Shown here: one piece after another, positions 14,309-21,695 of the stretch
Position numbering within the stretch: the stretch's first letter is position 1
Layout of the letters: the number at the start of each line of letters is the position of its first letter
IMG/VR virus record: IMGVR_UViG_3300046751_000183
Location: 1 to 37,541 of that record
Length of the DNA stretch: 37,541 nucleotides
Reading direction: 5' to 3' (one strand)
Source: a virus
Position numbers and translations under genes: made by a program
Notes under the pieces: model-generated
What the model saw: the letters and a program-made list of their open reading frames with translations, nothing else
Told to the model about the DNA's origin: nothing
Database searches by the model: none

Positions 14309-14422
14309 ATGAAAACATTTAAAAAATTAGATTTACAAGTTAAAGCAATGTTAATTTTCACTTTAATTATTGGCTCATTATTCACGGTAATGGCATTAAC
14401 TCAGGGATTTAATTCTTTTTAA
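14309..14422 (+). CDS. Small single-TM membrane protein (37 aa)
   Basis: First ORF after the strongest promoter in the window. A basic N terminus (MKTFKKLDLQVK) precedes one hydrophobic helix (about 14-32, MLIFTLIIGSLFTVMALTQ), so N-in topology is expected. Candidates are superinfection exclusion or host membrane modulation; this rests only on size, topology and promoter position. Confidence 0.6.
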   Translation: MKTFKKLDLQVKAMLIFTLIIGSLFTVMALTQGFNSF

Positions 14423-14424
14423 TT

Positions 14425-14526
14425 ATGGAGAAATTAAATAAAAAGGAATTAATAAAACTAATCAAAACACAAAACAAAGACTTTATCAACTATTTAATTA
14501 AATTACAAAATGAAAAGACAAAATAA
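14425..14526 (+). CDS. Short basic ORF (33 aa)
   Basis: Starts 2 nt after the membrane peptide and overlaps the next start by 17 nt, so it fits the operon. Lys-rich amphipathic helix (KKELIKLIKTQNKDFINYLIKL). Function unknown. Confidence 0.45.
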   Translation: MEKLNKKELIKLIKTQNKDFINYLIKLQNEKTK

Positions 14527-14854
14527 AATATTTCTTAATATAGGTTTAAATAATTGCCCTATAAAATCAAATAAAATTATTGACAGGTTGAATTATGTGG
14601 GTTTATCTGTTAAGGCTTCAATGTTAAAAAATAGCACATACAAAGGAGACAAAGAGCAAACCTTAGTTATTTATTCGGATAGTAGTTATAAACTAAGCAA
14701 AGTAATTGAAATAATAGAAAACTTTTGCTTGTCATTAAATCAAGACTGTATATCTTTAAAATATAATTTAAATGATATTATAATTTATAATCCATATTTA
14801 GAGACTGAAAAAATAAAATTTAATGATAAGTATTTTAAAACTATAAAAGCATGA
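14510..14854 (+). CDS. Small basic protein (114 aa), unknown
   Basis: Alpha/beta pattern: FLNIGLNN at the start, LVIYSDSSYKLSKVIEIIENF in the middle and a Tyr/Lys-rich C terminus. Overlaps the next start by 4 nt. The strand-helix alternation suggests a ferredoxin-like fold, not assigned. Confidence 0.55.
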   Translation: MKRQNKIFLNIGLNNCPIKSNKIIDRLNYVGLSVKASMLKNSTYKGDKEQTLVIYSDSSYKLSKVIEIIENFCLSLNQDCISLKYNLNDIIIYNPYLETEKIKFNDKYFKTIKA

Positions 14855-15144
14855 GACAAATAACAAAGGAAAGTATTAACGCATTTGTTTGGGGATTTAC
14901 TTTCAGTAAACAAAACACAAAAGTTAGAGTATTTAACGACGTTATAAAATTACAATTACACGGTAATACAATAGCGATAAGGGATAGAATAACAAACAAA
15001 ATAAAAATTTCTAATTGTGGTTGGTTTACCAACACAACAAAAGAAAGATTAAACGGTTTGCCAAATGTTAATATACATCAAAAAAATTATATTTGGTATC
15101 TTAACGGCAAAGAGTGGAACGGCAATTTAATAACTATTAATTAA
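14851..15144 (+). CDS. Conserved phage/mobile-element protein (97 aa), unknown
   Basis: Beta-rich. The signature KVRVFNDVIKLQLHGNTIAIRD, then GWFTNTTKERLNGLPNV and WYLNGKEWNG, is a pattern I associate with a small family common in Bacteroidota phages and elements. Function unknown to me; the WYLNGKEW end may be a ligand or nucleic-acid contact. Confidence 0.6.
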   Translation: MRQITKESINAFVWGFTFSKQNTKVRVFNDVIKLQLHGNTIAIRDRITNKIKISNCGWFTNTTKERLNGLPNVNIHQKNYIWYLNGKEWNGNLITIN

Positions 15145-15152
15145 TAAACATT

Positions 15153-15389
15153 ATGAAAGCAACATTGACACAAAAATTAAATATAGTAAAGAGTAATAAA
15201 ACCTTTATAAATTATACATTAGATAATGAAGGGAAGCTAAAAACCTACGTATTAAATGACGATTTCATTAGATACAAAAATAGGTTTCAAACTTTTAAAT
15301 TGTTAGACTTATTTAAAAGAGAGTATATTTTAAATGATTCTTCAAACTTTACAATTAATGAGATATTAAAACACTTAAATATTAAGTAA
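15153..15389 (+). CDS. Small protein (78 aa), paralogue of the 13460 product
   Basis: Shares with the 66-aa protein at 13460 the pattern F-I-x5-DN-x3-K/R-x3-Y-x-L-x-ND followed by QTFK/RL and an acidic-basic helix. It carries an extra C-terminal tail (NFTINEILKHLNIK). Last gene of its operon, with a terminator 27 nt after the stop. Confidence 0.6.
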   Translation: MKATLTQKLNIVKSNKTFINYTLDNEGKLKTYVLNDDFIRYKNRFQTFKLLDLFKREYILNDSSNFTINEILKHLNIK

Positions 15390-15415
15390 ATTTAAACACA
15401 TATTAACAGACAAAG

Positions 15416-15441
15416 GAGGGTATTTTTTACCCTCTTTTTTT
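15416..15441 (+). terminator. Rho-independent terminator
   Basis: GAGGGTA (15416-15422), five-T loop, TACCCTC (15428-15434) and a T-run to 15441. Ends the 14309-15389 operon. Confidence 0.88.
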
Positions 15442-15460
15442 ATGCAATTATTTTAGTAAG

Positions 15461-15489
15461 TTGTTGATTTATAATATTTATTATGTTTG
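15461..15489 (+). promoter_or_regulatory. Promoter (TTG-N18-TATGTTTG) into non-coding DNA
   Basis: TTG at 15461-15463 and TATGTTTG at 15482-15489, spacing 18 bp. No ORF follows for some 600 nt, which suggests an RNA product or a long regulated leader. Confidence 0.65.
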
Positions 15490-15677
15490 TAGTTTGTGAC
15501 CGATTTTAAGCCCTTCTAAGAGCCTAATATCTTTTGCCTAGTATACAACTATTAACCTCAGCGTAAACACGCTTAAAACAGCCTTAAAATGTCTGTAATT
15601 AGCTGTATTTTAGTGCAATTAACGTAAATTGAAAGTATGGTGGGTTGAGTTATCCATTCCAATGATTTCAAACATAT

Positions 15678-15785
15678 GTTTAATATGATGGGGGTCAAAA
15701 CTCTTTTTGACTAAAACTGATTTATTGATTACAGAAATATATTTGGAAACAGTTCTATGTTTAATATGATGCCCCCCTTTTTTTA
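15678..15785 (+). repeat. Two GTTTAATATGATG repeats with hairpin and C-run
   Basis: Copies at 15678-15694 (ending GGGGG) and 15759-15777 (ending CCCCCC, then T-run). Between them, GTCAAAA (15694-15700)-CTCT-TTTTGAC (15705-15711) is a perfect hairpin. G-run and C-run could close a larger loop, giving a terminator-like fold. Confidence 0.7.
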
Positions 15786-15805
15786 TATCTTGTTATTTTA
15801 GATTT

Positions 15806-15975
15806 AGGTTGCTAGTCTAATGGTTAGCGTGTTACTCGTTAGGTTGAATACTACTTGGGCATCAGCGAAAACAACAAAGGATTAAGTAGTGCAATTTCTA
15901 AGGAGATTTAATTTACCTGAACCAACTATATCATCTATAGAAGTTTGGCAACTTAGGCAGATTTGCGACTGCTAC
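15806..15975 (+). ncRNA. Candidate structured RNA
   Basis: Consecutive stems: GCTA (15811-15814) with TAGC (15825-15828); ACTACTT (15850-15856) with AAGTAGT (15884-15890); AAGTT (15941-15945) with AACTT (15950-15954); GCAG (15957-15960) with CTGC (15969-15972). The segment is richer in GC than its surroundings and lacks an ORF. It might be an sRNA or 5' leader structure of the tail operon. Confidence 0.35.
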
Positions 15976-16083
15976 ATACTTATAACAAAAACCTATTAAT
16001 TTCATTTTAGGTATATAGATAAAAAGTATTAATACTTAAACAACTATAGATATTATTTATGATAAAATGATATTTATAAAATA

Positions 16084-16099
16084 TTGTTATAATACTATG
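16084..16099 (+). promoter_or_regulatory. Conserved start element TTGTTATAATACTATG
   Basis: Second copy of the shared start element; its ATG (16097) is the chosen start of the tail-chaperone gene, in preference to an in-frame ATG at 16067. Confidence 0.55.
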
Positions 16100-16822
16100 A
16101 GTAAAATAGATTTGACGATACCATTTAGTTTGGGGCAGATTACACTAGGACAGTATCAGGATTATTTAAAGATATTGGAGAAGTGGGATAAGGAAGATGA
16201 GACGTATCTTAAGTTAAAGATATTACAGATATTTTGTAATATGTCTGCTGAAGATGTGCAGAGGATTAAGTTGTCAGAGTTTGAAGATACTATTCAACAC
16301 ATAAACGACTTATTTAATGAGGACACTAGTAAGTTAATTAATAGATTTAAGATGACTGGTAGTGATGGACAAGGTGGAGAAAGGACTGTGGAGTTTGGTT
16401 TTATACCTAAACTAGATGATATATCATTTGGTGAGTATATTGACTTAGAGACTTATGTTGGTAAGTGGGAGTCTATGCATAAAGCTATGGCTGTATTGTT
16501 CAGACCTATTACTAAAGACAGTAAAGGGTATTATTTGATAGAAGATTATCAAGGTAGTGCTAAGTATAGCGAGGCTATGTTAGATATGCCAGTTAGTGTA
16601 GCTTTATCAGCTACGGTTTTTTTTTATCGTTTAGGAATAAAATTACAGAATTATACTCTGGACTCTTTAGCGAAGCAGATGTTGAAGGAGGGAGCTCAAC
16701 AAGCATCCAAGCTAACTTTGGGAAAAAGTGGGGTTGGTATCAATCAATACATACACTTGCTCAGGGAGATGTTAGACGAATTGACGAAATTACAAAAACC
16801 AGTCTTCATAAGTGCTTTATGA
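16097..16822 (+). CDS. Tail assembly chaperone (lambda gpG-like), frame-0 product
   Basis: 241 residues from the ATG at 16097; the upstream in-frame ATG (16067) would add ten residues outside the conserved start element. Helical protein without membrane or catalytic motifs. It begins the tail operon, the place of lambda gpG-type chaperones that coat the tape measure protein before tube assembly. The last 31 residues after the slippery site (SGVGINQYIHLLREML...) form one alternative end; a better conserved-looking end is in the -1 frame. A T9 run at 16617-16625 lies inside the gene. Confidence 0.6.
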   Translation: MSKIDLTIPFSLGQITLGQYQDYLKILEKWDKEDETYLKLKILQIFCNMSAEDVQRIKLSEFEDTIQHINDLFNEDTSKLINRFKMTGSDGQGGERTVEFGFIPKLDDISFGEYIDLETYVGKWESMHKAMAVLFRPITKDSKGYYLIEDYQGSAKYSEAMLDMPVSVALSATVFFYRLGIKLQNYTLDSLAKQMLKEGAQQASKLTLGKSGVGINQYIHLLREMLDELTKLQKPVFISAL

Positions 16823-16890
16823 TGCTAGAATATGAAAAAGATAAAAACAGAGTTGAGAATGCTCTAATTAAGAAATCAATGAAAAGATAA
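16097..16890 (+). CDS. Tail assembly chaperone extended by -1 frameshift (gpGT-like)
   Basis: Frame 0 to 16726, then the -1 frame to the TAA at 16888-16890, 264 residues. The slip site is G_GGA_AAA (16720-16726), the standard X_XXY_YYZ heptamer and one base from lambda's G_GGA_AAG. The -1 extension of 54 residues begins KWGWYQSIHTLAQGDV and runs through an aromatic and charged helical region to KKSMKR. The -1 frame is open from 16597 but has no ATG before 16820, so it needs a frameshift. A single-base sequencing error is the rival explanation. Confidence 0.65.
16720..16726 (+). promoter_or_regulatory. Programmed -1 frameshift site G_GGA_AAA
   Basis: In-frame codons are TTG GGA AAA AGT. Slippage of both tRNAs by one base re-pairs them on GGG and AAA, and reading resumes as AAG TGG GGT TGG TAT. 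A G-rich stretch follows directly. Located 97 nt before the frame-0 stop codon ends. Confidence 0.7.
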
Positions 16891-16891
16891 T

Positions 16892-17368
16892 ATGAACTTT
16901 TACGAATTAATAGACTTACTTAAACAACTAATAGAGGAGAATGATTTCACTAATAAAATTACATTTGGTGATATATCAGATGTAGACCTCAACAAAGACA
17001 CCACATTCCCATTATTACATATAATGCTAGATGAGGCTGTTATACAACAAAACACTATTGATTATAGAATAAATATTATCGCTGCTGATATAGTAGATGT
17101 GATTGACGAGAATTTAGGTGTAGATGACTTTTATGGAAACGACAATACTCAAGATATATTAAACACACAACTAAGAGTAGTTACTGAGCTTGTTAATGCA
17201 CTTAGAAAGCTAGATTTAGTAGCTTCTAAGTATTCTAGAGTAGAAGACGAAGCAACTGCAACTCCTTTTAGAGATAGATTTGAGAATGAGATTGCTGGGT
17301 GGGAAACAAGTATAACACTTAAGAAGTTCCAAGATGGAGGTTCATCTATTGGAGTAGGACCTTGCTAA
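16892..17368 (+). CDS. Putative tail terminator / tail completion protein
   Basis: 158 residues. Alpha/beta protein with the run TFPLLHIML, DYRINIIAADIVD, then a long helix (TQLRVVTELVNALRKL) and an ending FRDRFENEIAGWETSITL. Strand-helix order and location just after the tail chaperone fit a tail terminator, which caps the tube and binds the neck. Assigned by context and fold pattern, no catalytic motif. Stop overlaps the next start (TAATG). Confidence 0.5.
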   Translation: MNFYELIDLLKQLIEENDFTNKITFGDISDVDLNKDTTFPLLHIMLDEAVIQQNTIDYRINIIAADIVDVIDENLGVDDFYGNDNTQDILNTQLRVVTELVNALRKLDLVASKYSRVEDEATATPFRDRFENEIAGWETSITLKKFQDGGSSIGVGPC

Positions 17369-17850
17369 TGAGTTTTGAAGCAAACATACAGAATGCCTTA
17401 GACAAAATTGGTCAATACTATATTGTTGAATTAAAAAACGGTATACAGGCTTCTGGCAATGTTGCTTCTAAAGATTTATTAAATAGTATAAAGCCTAAAG
17501 TTTCTGCTGACGCTGTTACTATTACAGCTAATAGATACTTACAAGCTTTATCTGAAGGAAAGAAACATACATCTAAGAGACCTTCTCCAGAAATGGTAAG
17601 TAGTATTTCTAGGTGGATGAAGTTTAAAGGGTTGAAACCTAAAAGTGGTGGTCTTAGTGACATTAGTTATAAAAAAGCATCCTTTGCAATAGCAAAGAGA
17701 ATAAACAATAGTGGTTGGGCTGGAAGTAAAGTTATACAAAAAGCATTCTACGCTATAGAGAACAAAATAGATGAAGAGATTACAAATGCATTTAAGCAAA
17801 CAATAGATGAGATAATTCAAGAAATGAATCAAGAAATAAACAAAAAGTAA
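17368..17850 (+). CDS. HK97 gp10-like neck / tail completion protein
   Basis: 160 residues from the ATG at 17368 that overlaps the preceding stop; a TTG two codons earlier also opens the frame. Starts with a helix (FEANIQNALDKIGQYYIVELK), then SKDLLNSIKPKVSADAVTI, a mid segment with a Lys-rich turn, and KKASFAIAKRINNSGWAGSKVI, recalling gp10-type head-tail joining proteins. C-terminal helix is charged. Likely head-tail joining; moderate certainty. Confidence 0.5.
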   Translation: MSFEANIQNALDKIGQYYIVELKNGIQASGNVASKDLLNSIKPKVSADAVTITANRYLQALSEGKKHTSKRPSPEMVSSISRWMKFKGLKPKSGGLSDISYKKASFAIAKRINNSGWAGSKVIQKAFYAIENKIDEEITNAFKQTIDEIIQEMNQEINKK

Positions 17851-19340
17851 TGACAATAACATACAATAAAGTACTAATAGATGTTACATCTGAATTTACA
17901 ATAGGAGATACAATAATAATTACAGACTCTGCTGGTAATTCAATAACTTGGACTTCTCCAGCTACATACCCAGCTCCTGTTTTTCCTGAACTCTCTCAAT
18001 CATTATTATCTTTTGCTGGAGATTTAATTAGCGGTGACAACATAACTACAAATGGTGGTAAGTTACAGCTTCTTGCATACGGTGCTGTAATAAGTTTTAC
18101 AACTCAAAACTTCTTTCTAGGTAACAACAAGCTAACATTTTCTGTAGTTCAAGCTGGAGGCTCTAATACAACAGGAGCTATAACTGCAACTACTGGAACT
18201 GTAAATAGAAGTTTTAATAATATCTTAACAAGAAGCCCTTACTATGTAAGCAGGCAAGACGCTACTGCATCAAGTTTTCAACTAACATTAGACATAAACA
18301 ATGATAGGCTATGGATTTCAAACCCTGTCAATGAAAACTTATTTGAATCTACAGTAACCTTAGTAAATGAATTAGCATTATCAGATATAAGTCCTTTGGT
18401 TAGGGATTTTGTGCCTAGTAACTTTAACGGAACTTACAAAACAACAAATGCATCTACATTAATAGATTTTGAATTTGCAGCTCCATCAGACTTAGCTGTT
18501 GGATTTGATGGCTATGGTTATTTTGAAGATGGATACAATCCTGTATTAGAAAAGCCACTTATGCAATCTAATACATACATATCAAAGCCAGATGACTCTC
18601 CAGTAAGAATACCTGTGTTAAGAGCCGCTACAGACTCTGTTCAGTTTGTTTATAATGGAGATGTTATATATTCAGCAGATATTGGAACTTCTACATTTTG
18701 TGATGAGCAAATACTTTATGTAAGCAATGTAGTTAATGGTGCTGATGATTTTATGCAAAGAGTATTAATGGATGGTGGAATATTTGAAGATAGTTCTTGC
18801 TTCCAGAGTTTTGAAGGATTATATACTATATACCCTGTACAAAAAATATACATAACAGGATATGATGGAAGTGTTGAGATAATAGACGTAGAAAGTATTG
18901 ATGAATGTAAATACGAGCCATACAAACTAACGTTTATAAATAAGTTTGGTGCACTACAAGATTTATGGTTCTACAAAAGAAGCGATTTATCTATGGACGT
19001 AGAAACAGATTCTTATAGAAGTTCTGTATTAAGTTCTGTTAAAGATTCTGGAGGAGTATACAACACTACTTATGACACAAGCAATCATCAATATAGAAAC
19101 ATATATGTATCAGGAAAGGAATCATTAAGATTGAGTTCAGGATTCTATAGAGAATCATATAATGAAATATTTAGACAACTTATGCTTAGTGAGGCTTTAT
19201 GGATTGAGTACGATAACGTAACTCTTCCTGCTAACATAAAGGCTTCTTCAATAAAGTATAAAACACAATTAAATGATAAATTAATAAACTACGAGATAGA
19301 TTTAGAATTTGCGTTTGACAAGATAAATTCAATAAATTAA
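17850..19340 (+). CDS. Large minor tail / tail-tip structural protein
   Basis: 496 residues, beta-rich throughout, no membrane or catalytic motif. N-terminal 90 residues resemble a small beta sandwich (TITYNKVLIDVTSEFTIGD). A cysteine-containing region (STFCDEQILY, DSSCFQSFEG) is followed by CKYEPYKLTFINKFGALQDL, a block I associate with tail proteins of flavobacterial phages. Located between neck-type proteins and the next large tail protein. Probably part of the tail tip or baseplate; exact role unknown. Confidence 0.55.
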   Translation: MTITYNKVLIDVTSEFTIGDTIIITDSAGNSITWTSPATYPAPVFPELSQSLLSFAGDLISGDNITTNGGKLQLLAYGAVISFTTQNFFLGNNKLTFSVVQAGGSNTTGAITATTGTVNRSFNNILTRSPYYVSRQDATASSFQLTLDINNDRLWISNPVNENLFESTVTLVNELALSDISPLVRDFVPSNFNGTYKTTNASTLIDFEFAAPSDLAVGFDGYGYFEDGYNPVLEKPLMQSNTYISKPDDSPVRIPVLRAATDSVQFVYNGDVIYSADIGTSTFCDEQILYVSNVVNGADDFMQRVLMDGGIFEDSSCFQSFEGLYTIYPVQKIYITGYDGSVEIIDVESIDECKYEPYKLTFINKFGALQDLWFYKRSDLSMDVETDSYRSSVLSSVKDSGGVYNTTYDTSNHQYRNIYVSGKESLRLSSGFYRESYNEIFRQLMLSEALWIEYDNVTLPANIKASSIKYKTQLNDKLINYEIDLEFAFDKINSIN

Positions 19341-21553
19341 TGAGAAGAAACGTAGAACTATACATAAAATTAGATTCTTCAGATGCTGGCGAATATAATA
19401 GAATTGATTTATACGAATTTGAAGATATAAACATAAATAACTCTATAAAAGACGCTAGAGATATAGGAAAGGTATTTACTGAGTTTACACAGGAATTTAA
19501 AGTTCCAGCTTCTAAGAACAATAACTTTATATTCTCTCACTATTATAACTGGGATATAATAAATGGTTTTGATGCTAGAATAAAAGTAAAGGGTCTTATA
19601 AAAATAAATGGAGTAGATTACAAAAAAGGAAGAATAACTCTAAAAGGTGCTTCACTAAAAAAGAATAAGGCTAAGAACTATAGTATAGTATTCTATGGAG
19701 AAACAGTAGGTCTTAAGCAACTATTCTCTGACGATAAACTAAAAGACTTAAATACAGGTTATCTAAATAAATTTAGTCTACCATACACATCAGACAATGT
19801 TAAGTTTGGTTTAAAGAATGGATATAATCTAGTTGGAGGTACTCTTGTAAATAATACAGGAACATCTCATGCTGGAGACTTATGTGTTCCTTTTATAAGT
19901 TCTAGAGATTACTATTTCTACGATAGTACAGTTCCATCACCAAATCCAGCAGAAGGAGCTAGTGCATCTAGAAACTTAAATATATCAGAGACAAACACTC
20001 CAAGAGGAGTTATATTTGCTGACTTAAAGTTTGGTATAAGAATTTATCATATAATAAAAGCAATAGAAGAAAGATACGGTTTAACATTTAGTGATGACTT
20101 TTTTTCTACTACAAACTTAGAATTCTATGAGCTGTATATGTTGTTAAGTAAAGAATCTGGCAGATACTCTGGTACTGCTGGAACTGTTGTTACTGATATA
20201 GACGACTTCTCATTAGACTCTGGAAATGACCTAAGACCTTTAACAACTTGGAATGCGGTTAGAAGTTCTGATGTTGGGTATCAGAAATATGAAGTTACCT
20301 ACACAGTTCAAACGCTATATCCTAGTTCAGTATATAGTGTTGCTGTAACAGATACAAATACAGGTACTGAGTACTTAGAACAAAGCGGAGGAGGATTAAG
20401 TACTACATTTGTATTTAATGTTGAGAGCGGAAGTGGGTTTATTCGTGAGGAAATTGTAAGAAATTTACAATTTAAAATACAAGGGGAGAATGTTGGTAAT
20501 TTCGGTCAGTCATTATCAATAGAGAGAACAACAAGAGAGTATGTAGAAAGTAGTGGATTTGTAACCACAACAGAGACTTCTGAGTATTCATTAGCAGGAG
20601 AAACTCTTAAGTTTAATGCAATAGGAAGTATGCCAGACATTAAAGTTATTGACTTTCTTACTTCACTATTTAAAACATTTAATTTAGTAGCTTACTTTTA
20701 CAATGATGAAATAGTAGTCAAAACACTAAATGACTACTATGATGAAGGACAGCAAATAGACTTAACACAGTATATAGATAATGATGCTATAAATCTAAAT
20801 AGAACAAACTTATATTCTGTAATAAACTTTGAGTTTGAAAAGCCTAGCACATTTGCTGTTTTAAATTCAAACAACATAACTTCTGATGAGTTTGGTAATG
20901 AGAAGATGAATAATCTATCTCAAAACACAGAGATATTTAATACTCTGGCATTTGATGGAGGAACTTATAACGTTAAGAATAAGTTTGAGAAAGTTATGTA
21001 TGAAAGAAGTACTAATCAAACTGGAGGTGCTAATACTAATATTGGATGGGGTTGGCTTGTAAATGACAACCAAGACCCAGTTAATATTAAGCCTCTACTT
21101 TTTTACGCTATAAAACAAAGTTTATCATCAGACCCTTCAGGTAATTCTCCTAGTGTAATACTATGGGATAACGGTGACTCAACTTATGACACTTCGTTTT
21201 TAACTCAATACATAAGACCTTCAAATACTAGGTCTTACTATAACGGAAGTCTTTTGGTAGAAGAGCAGTCTATAAACTTTGGTAGTGAAGTAGATGAATT
21301 TCATCAAGTAGAAAACACAAAGAGTTTATTTGACACTTATTACAAAGAATATGTAGAAGATATTTACAATAGAAGGTCTAGAATAGTAAAAGCAAAAGCG
21401 TTTTTACCAGTTAGTATAATACTTAAGATGACCTTAGATGATGAGATAATAATAAACAACAGGCTTTACGGAATAAATAAAATGAAGCTAAACTTAAATA
21501 CAGGTAAGGCTGATTTAGAATTAATGACTAGAACAGAAAGTAAATTAAGTTAA
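19340..21553 (+). CDS. Tail-tip / baseplate hub-like protein
   Basis: 737 residues, beta-rich, starting in a TAATG overlap. N terminus: VELYIKLDSSDAGEYNRIDLYEFEDININNSIKDARDIGKVFTEF cut by FKVPASKNNN, a pattern used by Bacteroidota phage tail proteins that modify an initial hub domain. A mid helix (DIKVIDFLTSLFKTFNLVAYFYND) resembles the hub strand-helix core. C terminus contains NRLYGINKMKLNLNTGKADLELM. Placed two genes before the tape measure. Hub/distal tail assignment is inferred. Confidence 0.5.
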   Translation: MRRNVELYIKLDSSDAGEYNRIDLYEFEDININNSIKDARDIGKVFTEFTQEFKVPASKNNNFIFSHYYNWDIINGFDARIKVKGLIKINGVDYKKGRITLKGASLKKNKAKNYSIVFYGETVGLKQLFSDDKLKDLNTGYLNKFSLPYTSDNVKFGLKNGYNLVGGTLVNNTGTSHAGDLCVPFISSRDYYFYDSTVPSPNPAEGASASRNLNISETNTPRGVIFADLKFGIRIYHIIKAIEERYGLTFSDDFFSTTNLEFYELYMLLSKESGRYSGTAGTVVTDIDDFSLDSGNDLRPLTTWNAVRSSDVGYQKYEVTYTVQTLYPSSVYSVAVTDTNTGTEYLEQSGGGLSTTFVFNVESGSGFIREEIVRNLQFKIQGENVGNFGQSLSIERTTREYVESSGFVTTTETSEYSLAGETLKFNAIGSMPDIKVIDFLTSLFKTFNLVAYFYNDEIVVKTLNDYYDEGQQIDLTQYIDNDAINLNRTNLYSVINFEFEKPSTFAVLNSNNITSDEFGNEKMNNLSQNTEIFNTLAFDGGTYNVKNKFEKVMYERSTNQTGGANTNIGWGWLVNDNQDPVNIKPLLFYAIKQSLSSDPSGNSPSVILWDNGDSTYDTSFLTQYIRPSNTRSYYNGSLLVEEQSINFGSEVDEFHQVENTKSLFDTYYKEYVEDIYNRRSRIVKAKAFLPVSIILKMTLDDEIIINNRLYGINKMKLNLNTGKADLELMTRTESKLS

Positions 21554-21554
21554 T

Positions 21555-21695
21555 ATGGAATCATTAAAAGCACTAATAGACTTATTAAACGCTGATGACT
21601 TCTTAGTAGGAGACGAGGATATAGATATAGCAAAAGGCAAATACAAAAGACCAGAAAGCTGGAAAGAATTTAGAAACATACTAAAACGTAAATAA
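21555..21695 (+). CDS. Small ORF (46 aa) before the tape measure gene
   Basis: Begins 1 nt after the upstream stop and shares the A of its own stop with the tape measure start. Acidic front (LIDLLNADDFLVGDEDID) and basic back (KRPESWKEFRNILKRK). Length and position suggest a tail assembly factor. Function unknown; coupling makes it likely to be expressed. Confidence 0.6.
   Translation: MESLKALIDLLNADDFLVGDEDIDIAKGKYKRPESWKEFRNILKRK

Larger units (their letters stand above)
15390..16096 (+). other. Long non-coding region before the tail operon
   Basis: About 700 bp with no credible ORF on either strand. In order: terminator (15416-15441), promoter (15461-15489), GTTTAAT repeat (15678-15694) running into a perfect hairpin (15694-15711), second repeat with CCCCCC and T-run (15759-15785), a structured segment (15806-15975), and the start element at 16084. 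A transcript from the promoter would carry a leader of about 600 nt into the tail genes or be a free RNA. Confidence 0.65.

Noticed and set aside
15806-15880. tRNA-like 5' half (D-arm-like GCTA...TAGC with TAATGG loop)
   Set aside because: No anticodon stem or T-arm can be paired after it; reported only as part of a possible structured RNA.
16597-16890. The -1 frame as an independent gene downstream of the chaperone
   Set aside because: Its first ATG is at 16820, after nearly all of the conserved-looking part, so it cannot be made without a frameshift.
17548-17862. Minus-strand open frames overlapping the tail genes (also 11057-11419, 24233-24523, 19231-19521)
   Set aside because: They are antisense to strong + strand genes, have low-complexity or Ser/Leu/Ile/Cys-rich translations and no start signals; shadows of coding sequence.
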